From Granulicella mallensis (GTDB taxonomy: Bacteria > Acidobacteriota > Terriglobia > Terriglobales > Acidobacteriaceae): a stretch of 64,000 bases of DNA. Position 1 is the first letter of the stretch. Each line of letters starts with the position of its first letter. Below the pieces are notes generated by a model that saw nothing but the letters and a program-made list of their open reading frames with translations, was not told the DNA's origin and searched no databases. This document shows positions 48,629 through 57,742 of the stretch, one piece after another. A program made the translations under genes and the position numbers. The DNA is taken from NCBI RefSeq assembly GCF_014203225.1, contig NZ_JACHIO010000010.1, positions 1 through 64,000 of the forward strand, in the 5' to 3' direction.

Positions 48629-49921
48629 TTACTGACCTTCTGCTCGATAAATGATCTGTCCGCGACGCAGGGTCATCTTGATCCGCGAAAATGCCGTTAT
48701 GTCATCGGCCGGATCGCTATCAAGGACGGCCAGATCGGCATCTTGACCTGTAGCAATACGGCCAGCCGTTGCGGCAAACCCGAGCCGTTTGGCAGGTGCA
48801 GTGGTGAGTGTGGCCAGAACCTGCCGATAGTTCAGGCCTGCGCGACCAAGCAACTCGTATTCCCTGGTAAGAAGGCGATAGTCGGTGATGAAGCCGATAT
48901 CTGTGCCAAAGAGAATCTGCCCGCCGGCATCGGAGTAACTCTTCACCTCTTGCAGGATTCCCTGATGGTTGGTGTCAGGGCCATCTTCGCCACTAAATAA
49001 GGTGAGAGTCGGGATCAGGGAGACATTGGCGGCCTTCAGGCGGTTAACGATTGCTGGGGTCCACCCGACAGCTTCTTCCGTTGTATGGGCGAGTACATCT
49101 ACCTTGCCCTGAAGAACCAGTTCCACGCCCTCGTTAGTAGACGGGTGTGCGAACACCAGCTTGCCCTTCCGGTGGGCCTCGGCGGTTGCGGCCTGCACAA
49201 TCGGAAGGGACATGGGCAAAGTCGTGTGCTTTCCATCGCGGGTGACGATAGAGACCACGAACAACTTGATGATGTCTGCTCCCTGAGCGACGTCTTCATC
49301 CACGGCCCGCACGGCCTCTTCCGGTGTGGCCGGCTGAGGAAGTTGTTTCACCAGCGCTGAAGGTACAGATTCGGTCACATAGTAGGGGATACCGTCGTGG
49401 GGATACAGCGGAAAACCGGCCGTCAGGATGCGCGGCCCCATCACTTCGCCGGATTGAATTCGCTTGCGAATGGCAACGGTATTGGGCAGATCGGAACCAG
49501 TATCAACGACTGAAGTGAAGCCATAGCGCGTGAGCATTTGCTGAAGCTGCGCGTTGAGCTGCGTGGCCGGAAGACTTGCGGCACCTTCCCATTTTGGCTC
49601 GGTAAAATGAACGTGGCTGTTCCAGAAGCCAGCGACGATTGTCTTGCCGGTGCAATCCACGGTATCGAAGCCCGGCGGGACATGCACTCTGTTTTTCGTT
49701 CCGACGGCGGTGATTTTTCCATTCTCAATCAGGACGGTGCCATCAGAGATTGGCTTGGAAAAAGGGTCAGGATAGATTCGGCCACCCACCAGGGCGAAAT
49801 GTTGTCTGGCTGTATCGCTCTTCTCCTGCGCACAGAGAGAAGAGGACATGCAAAAGAGAAACACGGTCAGCGCAAATATAAGTCCCAATGGCCGAACTCG
49901 GTAGCTACTCAAAGGCTTCAA
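48629..49921 (-). CDS. amidohydrolase-superfamily protein, secreted
   Basis: 430 residues with a signal peptide (FALTVFLFCMSSSLCA-Q). Amidohydrolase barrel: WNSHVHFTEP supplies the HxH metal pair, KLFVVS the bridging Lys position, VFAHPSTNEG and LAHTTEEAV further His ligands, and LFGTDIGF the catalytic Asp. The C-terminal GRIATGQDADLAVLDSDP is the usual imidazolonepropionase-like ending. The start is a TTG at 49921 with GGAGTC upstream. Substrate not identifiable; homologues include prolidase-like and imidazolonase-like enzymes. Confidence 0.9.
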   Translation of the reverse strand: MKPLSSYRVRPLGLIFALTVFLFCMSSSLCAQEKSDTARQHFALVGGRIYPDPFSKPISDGTVLIENGKITAVGTKNRVHVPPGFDTVDCTGKTIVAGFWNSHVHFTEPKWEGAASLPATQLNAQLQQMLTRYGFTSVVDTGSDLPNTVAIRKRIQSGEVMGPRILTAGFPLYPHDGIPYYVTESVPSALVKQLPQPATPEEAVRAVDEDVAQGADIIKLFVVSIVTRDGKHTTLPMSLPIVQAATAEAHRKGKLVFAHPSTNEGVELVLQGKVDVLAHTTEEAVGWTPAIVNRLKAANVSLIPTLTLFSGEDGPDTNHQGILQEVKSYSDAGGQILFGTDIGFITDYRLLTREYELLGRAGLNYRQVLATLTTAPAKRLGFAATAGRIATGQDADLAVLDSDPADDITAFSRIKMTLRRGQIIYRAEGQ

Positions 49922-50025
49922 AGTTGACTCCGTGACAGGTCATCGTTTGGCAATACGAGCATCGTGTCCCAAATGTTCCCGATAGTTTATGCCTAAATCG
50001 CTTGTGCGCACGGCGAGTGCCGACA

Positions 50026-50514
50026 TTACGGCTCAGATTTTGTAAGCGTTGCTCCGTACCGCCGACGATAGCTTTCACCCGCGGCAGCGTCCTTGCATGC
50101 GAGTGCAATGAATAGCTCTGACCGCAGCTTCCAGCCGTGTTCCGTTCTGCGCCACATGGCCAGGTAGGTTCCACCGAAAAGGATCGGGCCGCCGGAGATG
50201 CGTCCTGCCCAATGGCCGTGTTCGGCGGCCAGCGGAAGCAGATCCGAGATCTCAATCGAATCGACGATGCGTTCAAATCGAATCGAATGCGGATCTTCAA
50301 AGTCCTTGGCGAACGCTGTTATGTACGCCTCGCGTGAGAGGAGTGATCCGTTTCCAGTTACGACCACAAAGTCTTCGTCCAGGCTGGCGGCGAAGTTTGC
50401 GGCATCGCCAGCGGCAATGGCTTGATTGGAGGTGTTGCGTATATCCCGAATCAAATCCTGATCGGAGGGCCCTTGCGCATTGCCGGATATCGAACTGGCT
50501 GCTGGAGAATTCAT
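50026..50514 (-). CDS. SnoaL/DUF4440-like NTF2-fold protein
   Basis: 162 residues. The pattern LIRDIRNTSNQAIAAGDAANFAASLDEDFVVVTGNGSLLSREAYITAFAKDF, followed by a beta sheet ending YLAMWRRTEHGWKLRSELFIAL, fits the NTF2-like DUF4440 fold used by small isomerases, ketosteroid-isomerase-like enzymes and immunity-type proteins. No catalytic residues can be assigned. It stands alone between minus-strand genes. Confidence 0.8.
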   Translation of the reverse strand: MNSPAASSISGNAQGPSDQDLIRDIRNTSNQAIAAGDAANFAASLDEDFVVVTGNGSLLSREAYITAFAKDFEDPHSIRFERIVDSIEISDLLPLAAEHGHWAGRISGGPILFGGTYLAMWRRTEHGWKLRSELFIALACKDAAAGESYRRRYGATLTKSEP

Positions 50515-50623
50515 CCGGCGATTTTATCAATAGGCTACAGCGCCTTATCCGTCAGAGTAACAATGCTCAACGAATAGGGGGAGCGCTGAACATGCGATCT
50601 ATCTCGTCGAGCATCGATAGGAC

Positions 50624-50703
50624 GCCCTTTCAGGGCTCATCTTCTTTTTCGCCACGGAACCCAGGGCTTCGCCCTGGGCTGGGATATGTCGCCCCTTCGG
50701 GGC
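50624..50703. repeat. cluster of three short palindromes (REP-like)
   Basis: Three consecutive hairpins of similar design: GCCCT-TTC-AGGGC (50624-50636), CCCAGGGC-TTC-GCCCTGGG (50660-50678) and GCCCC-TTC-GGGGC (50691-50703), each with a TTC loop. They lie just downstream of the flavoprotein stop codon and may protect or terminate its transcript. Confidence 0.65.
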
Positions 50704-50707
50704 TGTT

Positions 50708-52444
50708 CTAGCTTTGCTGGGTAGCTGCGGCACTTACCGATCGCAAGGCTGCCAGTGCTGAGTTCGGCTCGGCGGCGAACTTGTTGCGATGGTCTGCAAG
50801 ATAGCGATGAACGTCTGAGATGACTACGGAACCTTCGCCGACCGCTGACGCCACGCGCTTCACGGAGTTGGAGCGCACATCGCCGACGGCATACATCCCT
50901 GGCACGCTGGTCGCGTAGGGAGTACCGTCAAAGCCGTCTTCTCCTCCTGTGAGGATGAAGCCCTTCTTGTCCAGCCGTACCGTGCCGAAGAGCCAGCCGG
51001 AGTTGGGCTCGGCGCCGATCATCACGAAGACGCTTCCGATCGGCTTTCTTGTCGACTCGCCGGTTCCGCGATTGATCCAGGTGACGCAGTCGAGGGACGA
51101 TTCGCCTTCGAGCTTCACGATCTCCGAGTTGGTATAGAGCGTGATATGCGAGGAGCTCTCGATGCGCGAGATAAGATACTGCGACATGGTGTTTGCCAGC
51201 GACTTGCCACGCACGATGTGATGCACATGCTTTGCGATGCCGGATAGAAACACCGCGGCCTGTCCCGCTGAGTTGCCACCACCCACCACGATTACCTCGT
51301 GGTCGCGGCAGAGCAGGGACTCCATCGCAGTGGCCGCATAGTAGATCCCGCGGTTTTCATACTGGCCGTAGTTCTCCACCGAAAGTTTGCGGTACTGCGC
51401 TCCGGAGGCCACCACGACAGATCGTGAGCAGACCGGGATACCACCCGCGAGGGTCAGCTTGTGGATGCCATCGATCTGTTCCGCCGTGACCGTATCTCTG
51501 GAGATGGCGAAGCGTACGCCGAACTTCAACGCCTGCAACTGGGCGCGGCTCGCCAGGCGCTGGCCGGAGATTCCGGTTGGAAAGCCGAGGTAGTTTTCAA
51601 TTTTGGAGCTGGTGCCTGCCTGGCCTCCGGGAGCGGTGCCCTCGATCACAATGGTGCAGAGCCCCTCCGATGCTGCATAGACAGCAGCGGCGAGCCCTGA
51701 AGGTCCGGCGCCGACGACGGCCACGTCGTAGATCATCTCGGGATCGGGAAGCTCGGTGATGCCTAGCTCGTCGGCAAGCTGCGTGATGGTGGGCCGCCGC
51801 AGGATGCGGCCATCGGAGAGGACCACCGCAGGTAAGGTCGGCGTGGGTTCATGATCGGATAGGTCATCGAGTTGTGCGGTCTCCTCGGCAGGCTCCTCAA
51901 CGATTCTGTGTGGATAGCTGTTGCGGATAAGGAAGCGCTGCAGTTGCGTAGTCTCCGCATCGTTGGCGCGTCCCATGAGGATGATTCCACTGGTCGCTTC
52001 GGCGATGATGCCGATGCGACGCCAGATGGTCGCTGAGGTGATGAGATTGGCGATATCGCCTTCTGCGCGCATGAGTCTCTGCAACTCGTTACGCGGGATG
52101 CGGAGGAGGCGGCTTGCGCGAACCGTTCGCGCTTCTACAAGCGATCCCTGTGAGGTCAGAAGATTCAATTCGCCGGAGAAATCAAGTCTCTGATGATGGG
52201 CTATGACCTTGGATTCGCCATTCGTTGCGGGCAGAGAGATATCGACCTGCCCGTCGAGCACGACGTACATATCGACCTGCCGCTCTCCGTGAGTGAACAG
52301 CGGGACGTTCGCGGGGAAGGCCTCCTCCCGGCCATAGGAACGCAGGCGCTCGAGCATCTCTTCGGTGAGTTTGGCGAAGGCGAGGTCCTGTCGATACTCT
52401 GGATTGTTCCAGACACTGTTCTCGGTGTTTTCGTTGGCGGGCAT
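50708..52444 (-). CDS. three-module fusion: cNMP-binding, glutaredoxin-like and thioredoxin-reductase-like flavoprotein
   Basis: 578 residues. Residues about 25-150 form a cyclic-nucleotide-binding domain (PLFTHGERQVDMYVVLDGQVDI). Residues about 153-230 look like a small thioredoxin-fold domain without CxxC (ILMGRANDAETTQLQRFLIRN...LPAVVLSDGRIL). Residues 240-578 are a two-dinucleotide-site flavoprotein (VAVVGAGPSGLAAA, IVVGGGNSAGQAA, MYAVGDVRS). At the position of the thioredoxin reductase CxxC it has YAATAMESLLC, so the redox disulfide is absent. I use the ATG at 52444; a longer frame adds an unlikely Arg-rich stretch. The fused sensor suggests ligand control of electron transfer. Confidence 0.9.
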   Translation of the reverse strand: MPANENTENSVWNNPEYRQDLAFAKLTEEMLERLRSYGREEAFPANVPLFTHGERQVDMYVVLDGQVDISLPATNGESKVIAHHQRLDFSGELNLLTSQGSLVEARTVRASRLLRIPRNELQRLMRAEGDIANLITSATIWRRIGIIAEATSGIILMGRANDAETTQLQRFLIRNSYPHRIVEEPAEETAQLDDLSDHEPTPTLPAVVLSDGRILRRPTITQLADELGITELPDPEMIYDVAVVGAGPSGLAAAVYAASEGLCTIVIEGTAPGGQAGTSSKIENYLGFPTGISGQRLASRAQLQALKFGVRFAISRDTVTAEQIDGIHKLTLAGGIPVCSRSVVVASGAQYRKLSVENYGQYENRGIYYAATAMESLLCRDHEVIVVGGGNSAGQAAVFLSGIAKHVHHIVRGKSLANTMSQYLISRIESSSHITLYTNSEIVKLEGESSLDCVTWINRGTGESTRKPIGSVFVMIGAEPNSGWLFGTVRLDKKGFILTGGEDGFDGTPYATSVPGMYAVGDVRSNSVKRVASAVGEGSVVISDVHRYLADHRNKFAAEPNSALAALRSVSAAATQQS

Positions 52445-52688
52445 GGCTTTGGAATATCCTCGCTGGGGTCGTGACCTTATTCTAGTCAGACCGTGGTTGA
52501 AAAGCGCAGGGCCAAGAATCCCGGTAGAAATAACCCTGCTTCTGCGACTTTCGCCGGTTTTTCTGCTCGACCTCCTTATCGCCTCAGCCAGGACGCCAAC
52601 GTACGTGTTAAGCTGGCGCATTCCCAGCAGCCGTATTGAATGGTTTGATTGATCGAAAAATCCACACAAAGGATAGGGCGGAATTTTG

Positions 52689-53342
52689 GTGAATAGACGG
52701 AGATTTATCGAAGGTTCCCTGGCGCTTACTGCAGGCGTGGTTTTATTCGATCAGGCCCGCAAGGCGGAAGCTGCTCCAACCACTCAGGATAGTTTGTTGT
52801 CACGCATGACGTGGCTGAACGAACCCGCTTCCGCAAAGATTGCCGGCGAACAGATTGTCGTTCGCAGCCGTGCCAAGACGGATTTCTGGCAGAAGACATT
52901 CGATGGCTATATCGCCGATAGCGGGCACTTCGATCATCTTTCAGTGCCCGGAGACTTTACCTTCACAGCCTGCATTAATGGCAAGTATGCAACGCAGTAC
53001 GATCAGGCGGGGCTGATGGTCAGGCTGGACAGCGAAAACTGGATGAGATGCGGCACCGAGTTCATCGATGGAAAGCGATTTGCGAGCGTTGTTTTCACAC
53101 GCAACTATTCCGACGGGTCGACTCTGCCGGACCTCTCTGACACGGAACCTGTCTGGTGGCGAGTGATTCGCAAGCGGGATTCTATTGAGACGCTCTGTTC
53201 GCTGAACGGCGTTCAATTCACCTCCGTTCGTATGGGATATTTTCAGCCGACTCGACCGGTAGAGGTGGGGATTATGTGCGCTGCTCCGAGCGGTCCAGGA
53301 TTTGAAGCTACCTTCAAGGATCTGAAGCTGCAGACGACCTAG
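52689..53342 (+). CDS. DUF1349 family protein with a twin-arginine signal
   Basis: About 217 residues. The N-terminus NRRRFIEGSLALTAGVVLF is a Tat signal. The rest matches the DUF1349 jelly-roll fold (WLNEPASAKIAGEQIVVRS, DFWQKTFDGYIADSGHF, YDQAGLMVRLDSENWMRCGTEF), seen in concanavalin-like proteins and YpuB/regulation-of-enolase proteins, ligand unknown. GTG at 52689 is preferred because AGGGCGG lies upstream. It is divergent from the flavoprotein gene. Confidence 0.85.
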   Translation: MNRRRFIEGSLALTAGVVLFDQARKAEAAPTTQDSLLSRMTWLNEPASAKIAGEQIVVRSRAKTDFWQKTFDGYIADSGHFDHLSVPGDFTFTACINGKYATQYDQAGLMVRLDSENWMRCGTEFIDGKRFASVVFTRNYSDGSTLPDLSDTEPVWWRVIRKRDSIETLCSLNGVQFTSVRMGYFQPTRPVEVGIMCAAPSGPGFEATFKDLKLQTT

Positions 53343-53583
53343 ATAGCGGCGTTCCTTTGTGGCTTCTAAACGGCTTGCTAACGAGTAGTGTGGTTGAACT
53401 TCCAGGCATTCGAATGGCTGCTTTCAGCTTCGAGTCACGAGTTTCGAGATACGAGATATTCGTCAGCCCGTGAGAACTCACGACTCTGCTTCCCATGATG
53501 TTTGTGAGAGGACAGAACTGCCAAAGCTTCGTTATTCTCTTTCCATACAAGCCTTGAGCGAGACGACTGCGAGGAGAATTTCC

Positions 53584-54033
53584 ATGCGAAATTTATTTGA
53601 AGCAGCAACGGTAGAAGAGGTGAAGGGGAGGATTGCGAGGCTGCGGCCTGACAGCGAACGGCTATGGGGCGAGATGAATCCAGCGCAGGCGCTGGCCCAT
53701 CTCTCTGCTCAGTTCGAGATGATCGCGGGACGAACCTTTCCGCCGCGCAGCATGCCTGGCCGGTTGTTCGGGCGTTTCGCGAGATCGATTGCACTGAATG
53801 AGAAACCGTTTCGACACAGCATGCCGACGGACAAAGAGCTGGTGGTGAATGACGATCGCGATTTCGATACAGAACGGCAAAGGCTGCAGGAGATGATTGG
53901 CTGCTTCGCAGAGAACGGTCCCGCAGGGTGCACGAAGCATCCGCATAGCTTCTTTGGGTGGCTAACACCGGAGGAGTGGGCGAGGTTGATGTACAAACAT
54001 GTGGACCATCATCTGCAGCAGTTTGGGGTTTAG
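53584..54033 (+). CDS. DUF1569 (DinB-like) family protein
   Basis: 149 residues. The four-helix DinB/YfiT-like fold is indicated by RLWGEMNPAQALAHLSAQFEMIAG (a histidine ligand) and WARLMYKHVDHHLQQFGV (HxxxHH). Proteins of this class often bind a metal and a thiol cofactor. The ATG at 53584 has GGAG about 10 nt upstream. The function of the family is unknown. Confidence 0.8.
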   Translation: MRNLFEAATVEEVKGRIARLRPDSERLWGEMNPAQALAHLSAQFEMIAGRTFPPRSMPGRLFGRFARSIALNEKPFRHSMPTDKELVVNDDRDFDTERQRLQEMIGCFAENGPAGCTKHPHSFFGWLTPEEWARLMYKHVDHHLQQFGV

Positions 54034-54125
54034 GGTAGAAATCCTGGCTGTCCCCTGGAAAGAATGGCCCTTCTCGCTGTAGCGGCTTGCTGCATCCTAC
54101 TGAAGGACGAGGACCTGAAGGTTCT

Positions 54126-56111
54126 ATGGCTTTCTTTGTGTCATTGGCGACGTTGGCGGAGAAGCTCTCGCGGGAGGGCAGCCGCCTGAAAAAACGTGCG
54201 GCGATCGCCGAGGCGATTGCGTCTCTGCATGCGGCTGCTCCGGAGAGCACCGATGCGGGACGATTTGCGCTGTATTTGGCAGGCCAGCCTTTTGCGGAAA
54301 ACGATGCACGCAAGCTGAATGCAGGCGGTGCGTTGCTGAGTCGCGCTGTGCTGGCGGTTGCAGGCGTGGATCATGCTCAACTCACCGCAGCGTATCGACG
54401 GCACGGCGATCTTGGGGCTGCGGCGCATGACCTGCTGGTGGCTCCTCATGGCAAAGCCTCGTCGACGGCCACTCTGACACTCGACGATGTGGCGGATGCG
54501 TTTGCCGTGATGGCCGTGGCGCGTACGACGGCTGCGCGCTCGTCTCTGGTGGAGGGGCTGCTGACACACGCTACGGCGCTCGAGGCGAAGTATCTGTTGA
54601 AGCTGATGCTCGGCGACATGAGAATCGGCGTGAAGCAATCGTTGATCGAAGAAGCGATTGCTGTGGCGTCGGGCACTGAGGTGGCTGCGGTACGTCATGC
54701 CGTGATGCTGGAGGCGGACCTGGTGCGTGCCGTAGGGCGCGCCTTTGCGGGAACGCTGGCCGCGGCACGCATGACCTTGTTTCATCCCCTGGGGTTCATG
54801 CTGGCGTCGCCAGTGGAGACGCCCGAGGCTGCGGTGGAACGATTTACCGAGGCGCCCGCGAAGGAAAAGCCTGCGAAGGTTGCGAAGCCGAAGAAGACGC
54901 GGAAGAAGCGTGTTGGCGAGGACTTTGTCGATCTTGCTCCCGTGCAGGAGGTGGTCGCCAGGGATGCGGCAGAGGAGGGGCTCGCAGAGGATGCGCAGAT
55001 TGCGGCGTCGGTGAGCGGAGAGCCGTCTGCCGGGAGTTCTGGAGTGCTTGCCTTTCTGGAAGACAAGTATGACGGGATGCGGGCGCAGGTGCATTGCGGT
55101 GATTCCTCGCAACCGGGGCGTGTCGCGATCTACTCGCGCAATCGCGAGGACATTACGCAGAGCTTTCCGGAGCTTGCCGAAGCCTTCGCGCAGGTAGAGG
55201 AGCCCATGATTCTGGATGGAGAGATTCTTGGCTGGGACTATGGGAAGGCGCAGGCGCTGCCGTTTGCGGTGATGGGGCAGAGAATCGGACGCAAGGTGGT
55301 GAGCGATGAAGTGCGTCGGCAGATTCCCGCTGTCTTTATGGCCTTCGACCTGCTCTTTGTGGGAGACGAGCTTTTGTTGCCTCTTCCGCTGACCAGGAGG
55401 CGCGCGCTTCTGGAGGAAGTTGTAGGGCGGTGGGGCGAGCGTGCGCGTTCCGCTTTGACCGCTGACTCGACTCGCAAGACAGACCAGGCTGGATTGTTCT
55501 TGGAGACAACTCCAGTCGCTGAACAGAAGACACGGTGGATGCTGTCACCCTCTCAACCTGTGACGGACGCGGCGGCCATCGACCAGGCGTACCGGGATGC
55601 GCGCGCACGAGCGAACGAAGGCGTGATGCTGAAGCGGGCCGACTCGGCGTATCTGCCGGGGCGTCGTGGCCTGGCGTGGGTGAAACTGAAACGCGAACTC
55701 GCGACGCTGGATGTGGTCATTACCGGGGCGGAGTTCGGACACGGCAAACGTGCGGGTTTGCTCTCCGACTACACCTTTGCCGTGCGGGGACAAGCTGGCC
55801 AATTGCTGAACGTTGGTAAAGCGTACTCTGGCCTGACGGACGCGGAGATTTTGGAGATGACCGAATGGCTCAAGGCCCACACACTTGAGGATCGCGGATA
55901 CTTCCGCACGGTCGAGCCGCAGATCGTGCTGGAGGTGGCCTTCAACAACATCATGCGGTCCACGCGTCATGCCTCCGGCTTTGCGCTGCGCTTTCCGCGC
56001 ATCCTGCATATCCGGCGGGACAAGCCGGTCAGCGAGATCGACACGCTGGAGCAGGTGGAAGCGGTGTATCAAACGCAGCCCGATCGGCCTGACGAGAGTC
56101 TTGAGGAATAG
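54126..56111 (+). CDS. ATP-dependent DNA ligase with an inserted charged linker
   Basis: 661 residues. The N-terminal DNA-binding helical domain (about residues 1-235), the nucleotidyltransferase with KYDGMRAQ (Lys 314, the AMP-accepting residue), SRNREDITQSFPEL, EEPMILDGEILGW, EGVMLKRADS and the C-terminal OB-fold (LEVAFNNIMRS) match LigB-type ligases. Between the first two domains residues about 241-306 are a Lys/Glu/Ala-rich linker not typical of the family. A GAAGG site precedes the ATG. It adds to the essential NAD-dependent ligase expected elsewhere and is usually tied to repair. Confidence 0.93.
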   Translation: MAFFVSLATLAEKLSREGSRLKKRAAIAEAIASLHAAAPESTDAGRFALYLAGQPFAENDARKLNAGGALLSRAVLAVAGVDHAQLTAAYRRHGDLGAAAHDLLVAPHGKASSTATLTLDDVADAFAVMAVARTTAARSSLVEGLLTHATALEAKYLLKLMLGDMRIGVKQSLIEEAIAVASGTEVAAVRHAVMLEADLVRAVGRAFAGTLAAARMTLFHPLGFMLASPVETPEAAVERFTEAPAKEKPAKVAKPKKTRKKRVGEDFVDLAPVQEVVARDAAEEGLAEDAQIAASVSGEPSAGSSGVLAFLEDKYDGMRAQVHCGDSSQPGRVAIYSRNREDITQSFPELAEAFAQVEEPMILDGEILGWDYGKAQALPFAVMGQRIGRKVVSDEVRRQIPAVFMAFDLLFVGDELLLPLPLTRRRALLEEVVGRWGERARSALTADSTRKTDQAGLFLETTPVAEQKTRWMLSPSQPVTDAAAIDQAYRDARARANEGVMLKRADSAYLPGRRGLAWVKLKRELATLDVVITGAEFGHGKRAGLLSDYTFAVRGQAGQLLNVGKAYSGLTDAEILEMTEWLKAHTLEDRGYFRTVEPQIVLEVAFNNIMRSTRHASGFALRFPRILHIRRDKPVSEIDTLEQVEAVYQTQPDRPDESLEE

Positions 56112-56161
56112 CTAAGGGCAAGATTTACGCCAATGCAACATTCAATTCATAAGCTGAAATC

Positions 56162-57100
56162 ATGTCTATGGATCGTCGCCACTTTCTCTCGCTTCTAGGA
56201 GCCGCTGGAACCGTTGCTACACTCGGTCATTCGCCGGTGGCGCAGGCTGAACCCGCTCCCGCCCCTGCACAGGACTTCGACTTCATCTTCCTGACCGATA
56301 CCCATATTCAGCCGGAACTCGATGCCACCAAAGGCTGCGATATGGCGTTCAAGAAGATGCGCACGCTCAAGGCTGACTTCGCCATCCAGGGTGGAGATCA
56401 TATCTTCGACGGATTAGCTGTACCCAAAACGCGTTCGATCAGCCTCTTCGATCTTTACGACAAGACACAGCAGGATCTGAGCCTGCCGGTCCATCACACG
56501 ATCGGCAACCACGACTGCCTTGGCATTTACACCAAGAGCGGCATCGAGCCCACGGACCCGCAGTACGGCAAGAAGTACTACGAAGAGCACGTCAGCAAGC
56601 TGTACTACAGCTTCGAACACAAGGGCACGCACTTCATCGTGCTGGACTCCATCGGTCTCACGCCCGACCGTGCGTATGAGGGCCGCATCGATGCGGCGCA
56701 GTTGCAGTGGCTCGCGGACGATCTGAAGGCGCAGCCTGCGGGAACGCCGATCATTGTCACCAGCCATATTCCTATCGTCAGCGCCATCGATTCCTATTCC
56801 CCTGTGCCGGCGACGCCCCCGGCACACCACGGGAATACGGTGGCCAACTCCAGCGAAGTGATTCAGCTCTTTGAGGGGCACAATGTGCTCGGCGTTCTGC
56901 AAGGCCATACGCACGTCAACGAGCGTGTGGAGTGGCACGGCGTTCCTTACATCACCAGCGGTGCGGTCAGCGGCAACTGGTGGCAGGGAACTCGCCTGGG
57001 TGCGGCGGAGGGCTTTACGGTGGTGTCGCTGCGCGGTGGCAAGCTTACGACGCGGTACGAAACCTATGGGTTCAAGAGCATCGATCCGCACAATACCTAG
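56162..57100 (+). CDS. calcineurin-like metallophosphoesterase, Tat-exported
   Basis: 312 residues. Twin-arginine signal MDRRHFLSLLGAAG. All five metallophosphoesterase motifs are present: TDTHIQ, QGGDHIFD, GNHDC, TSHIP and GHTHVN. The family hydrolyses phosphomonoesters or phosphodiesters, with two metal ions. It converges with the DUF4276 gene (39 bp between stops). Substrate unknown. Confidence 0.94.
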   Translation: MSMDRRHFLSLLGAAGTVATLGHSPVAQAEPAPAPAQDFDFIFLTDTHIQPELDATKGCDMAFKKMRTLKADFAIQGGDHIFDGLAVPKTRSISLFDLYDKTQQDLSLPVHHTIGNHDCLGIYTKSGIEPTDPQYGKKYYEEHVSKLYYSFEHKGTHFIVLDSIGLTPDRAYEGRIDAAQLQWLADDLKAQPAGTPIIVTSHIPIVSAIDSYSPVPATPPAHHGNTVANSSEVIQLFEGHNVLGVLQGHTHVNERVEWHGVPYITSGAVSGNWWQGTRLGAAEGFTVVSLRGGKLTTRYETYGFKSIDPHNT

Positions 57101-57139
57101 AGTTGTAGGTGCCGTTTAGGCCTTGGGTATTGCAAGCTG

Positions 57140-57742
57140 TCATTGTGATCGAATGAAATTGTGTAGTGCAGCGGCGTGGGAAGAGGCAGCTGCAACTTTG
57201 TCTGGGTTGATCTCTGCAAGAAGTGCAAAGGCATGTCTGGTCTTATGGTAGGAACCTTTGGTTTTTGTGGCCCGAGACGCATTCACCAGGCATGGTTCTA
57301 AATCATCTTTGGAGATAGTTTCTATGTGTCGTTCATCGCCAGGAAGGGCATTGGGGCGAAATGCTGCACCATAATAGGCGATCAAGGCATTGCGATCGGC
57401 AAGAAACCATGCTTCCATAGCCTGAACCATAAGAAATACCTGATGGCCCGGTAAATGAGCGAAGTTCCATCCATCATGGGTCTGAAGATAGATCGCTGGA
57501 GGAGAATCTGGTCTCACAGGTCCTTCTGAGTCAACCAGCAGGGCACAGGATTCACCTGCTTTGCCATTTTGAACTGCGGTCTTGAAGCGGGTAAAAGCCT
57601 GGTCACGTCCCCCGCATGCAATGATTTTCGGTTGCTGCTTGGCAGGAGCAATCTTCTTACAATACTCCGCAAAACCCTGCTTACACCTTGCTATCGTATC
57701 CTTGTTGTCTCCGCCTCCTTCAACGTAAATTTTAATCGTCAC
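57140..57742 (-). CDS. DUF4276-like TOPRIM-type protein, partner of the AAA ATPase
   Basis: About 200 residues. Residues 3-12 (IKIYVEGGGD) and 68-74 (LLVDSEG) fit the two acidic TOPRIM motifs (Glu 8; Asp 71 and Glu 73), with QVFLMVQAMEAWFLADRNAL and KDDLEPC as further conserved-looking stretches of this family. I start at the GTG at 57742, which overlaps the ATPase stop (GTGA) and has GGAGG 9 nt upstream; a longer frame upstream is only a shadow inside the ATPase. TOPRIM nucleases partnered by ATPases occur in phage-defence systems. Nuclease activity is inferred, not shown. GC is low (48% in a hand-counted 60-nt line). Confidence 0.8.
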   Translation of the reverse strand: MTIKIYVEGGGDNKDTIARCKQGFAEYCKKIAPAKQQPKIIACGGRDQAFTRFKTAVQNGKAGESCALLVDSEGPVRPDSPPAIYLQTHDGWNFAHLPGHQVFLMVQAMEAWFLADRNALIAYYGAAFRPNALPGDERHIETISKDDLEPCLVNASRATKTKGSYHKTRHAFALLAEINPDKVAAASSHAAALHNFIRSQ

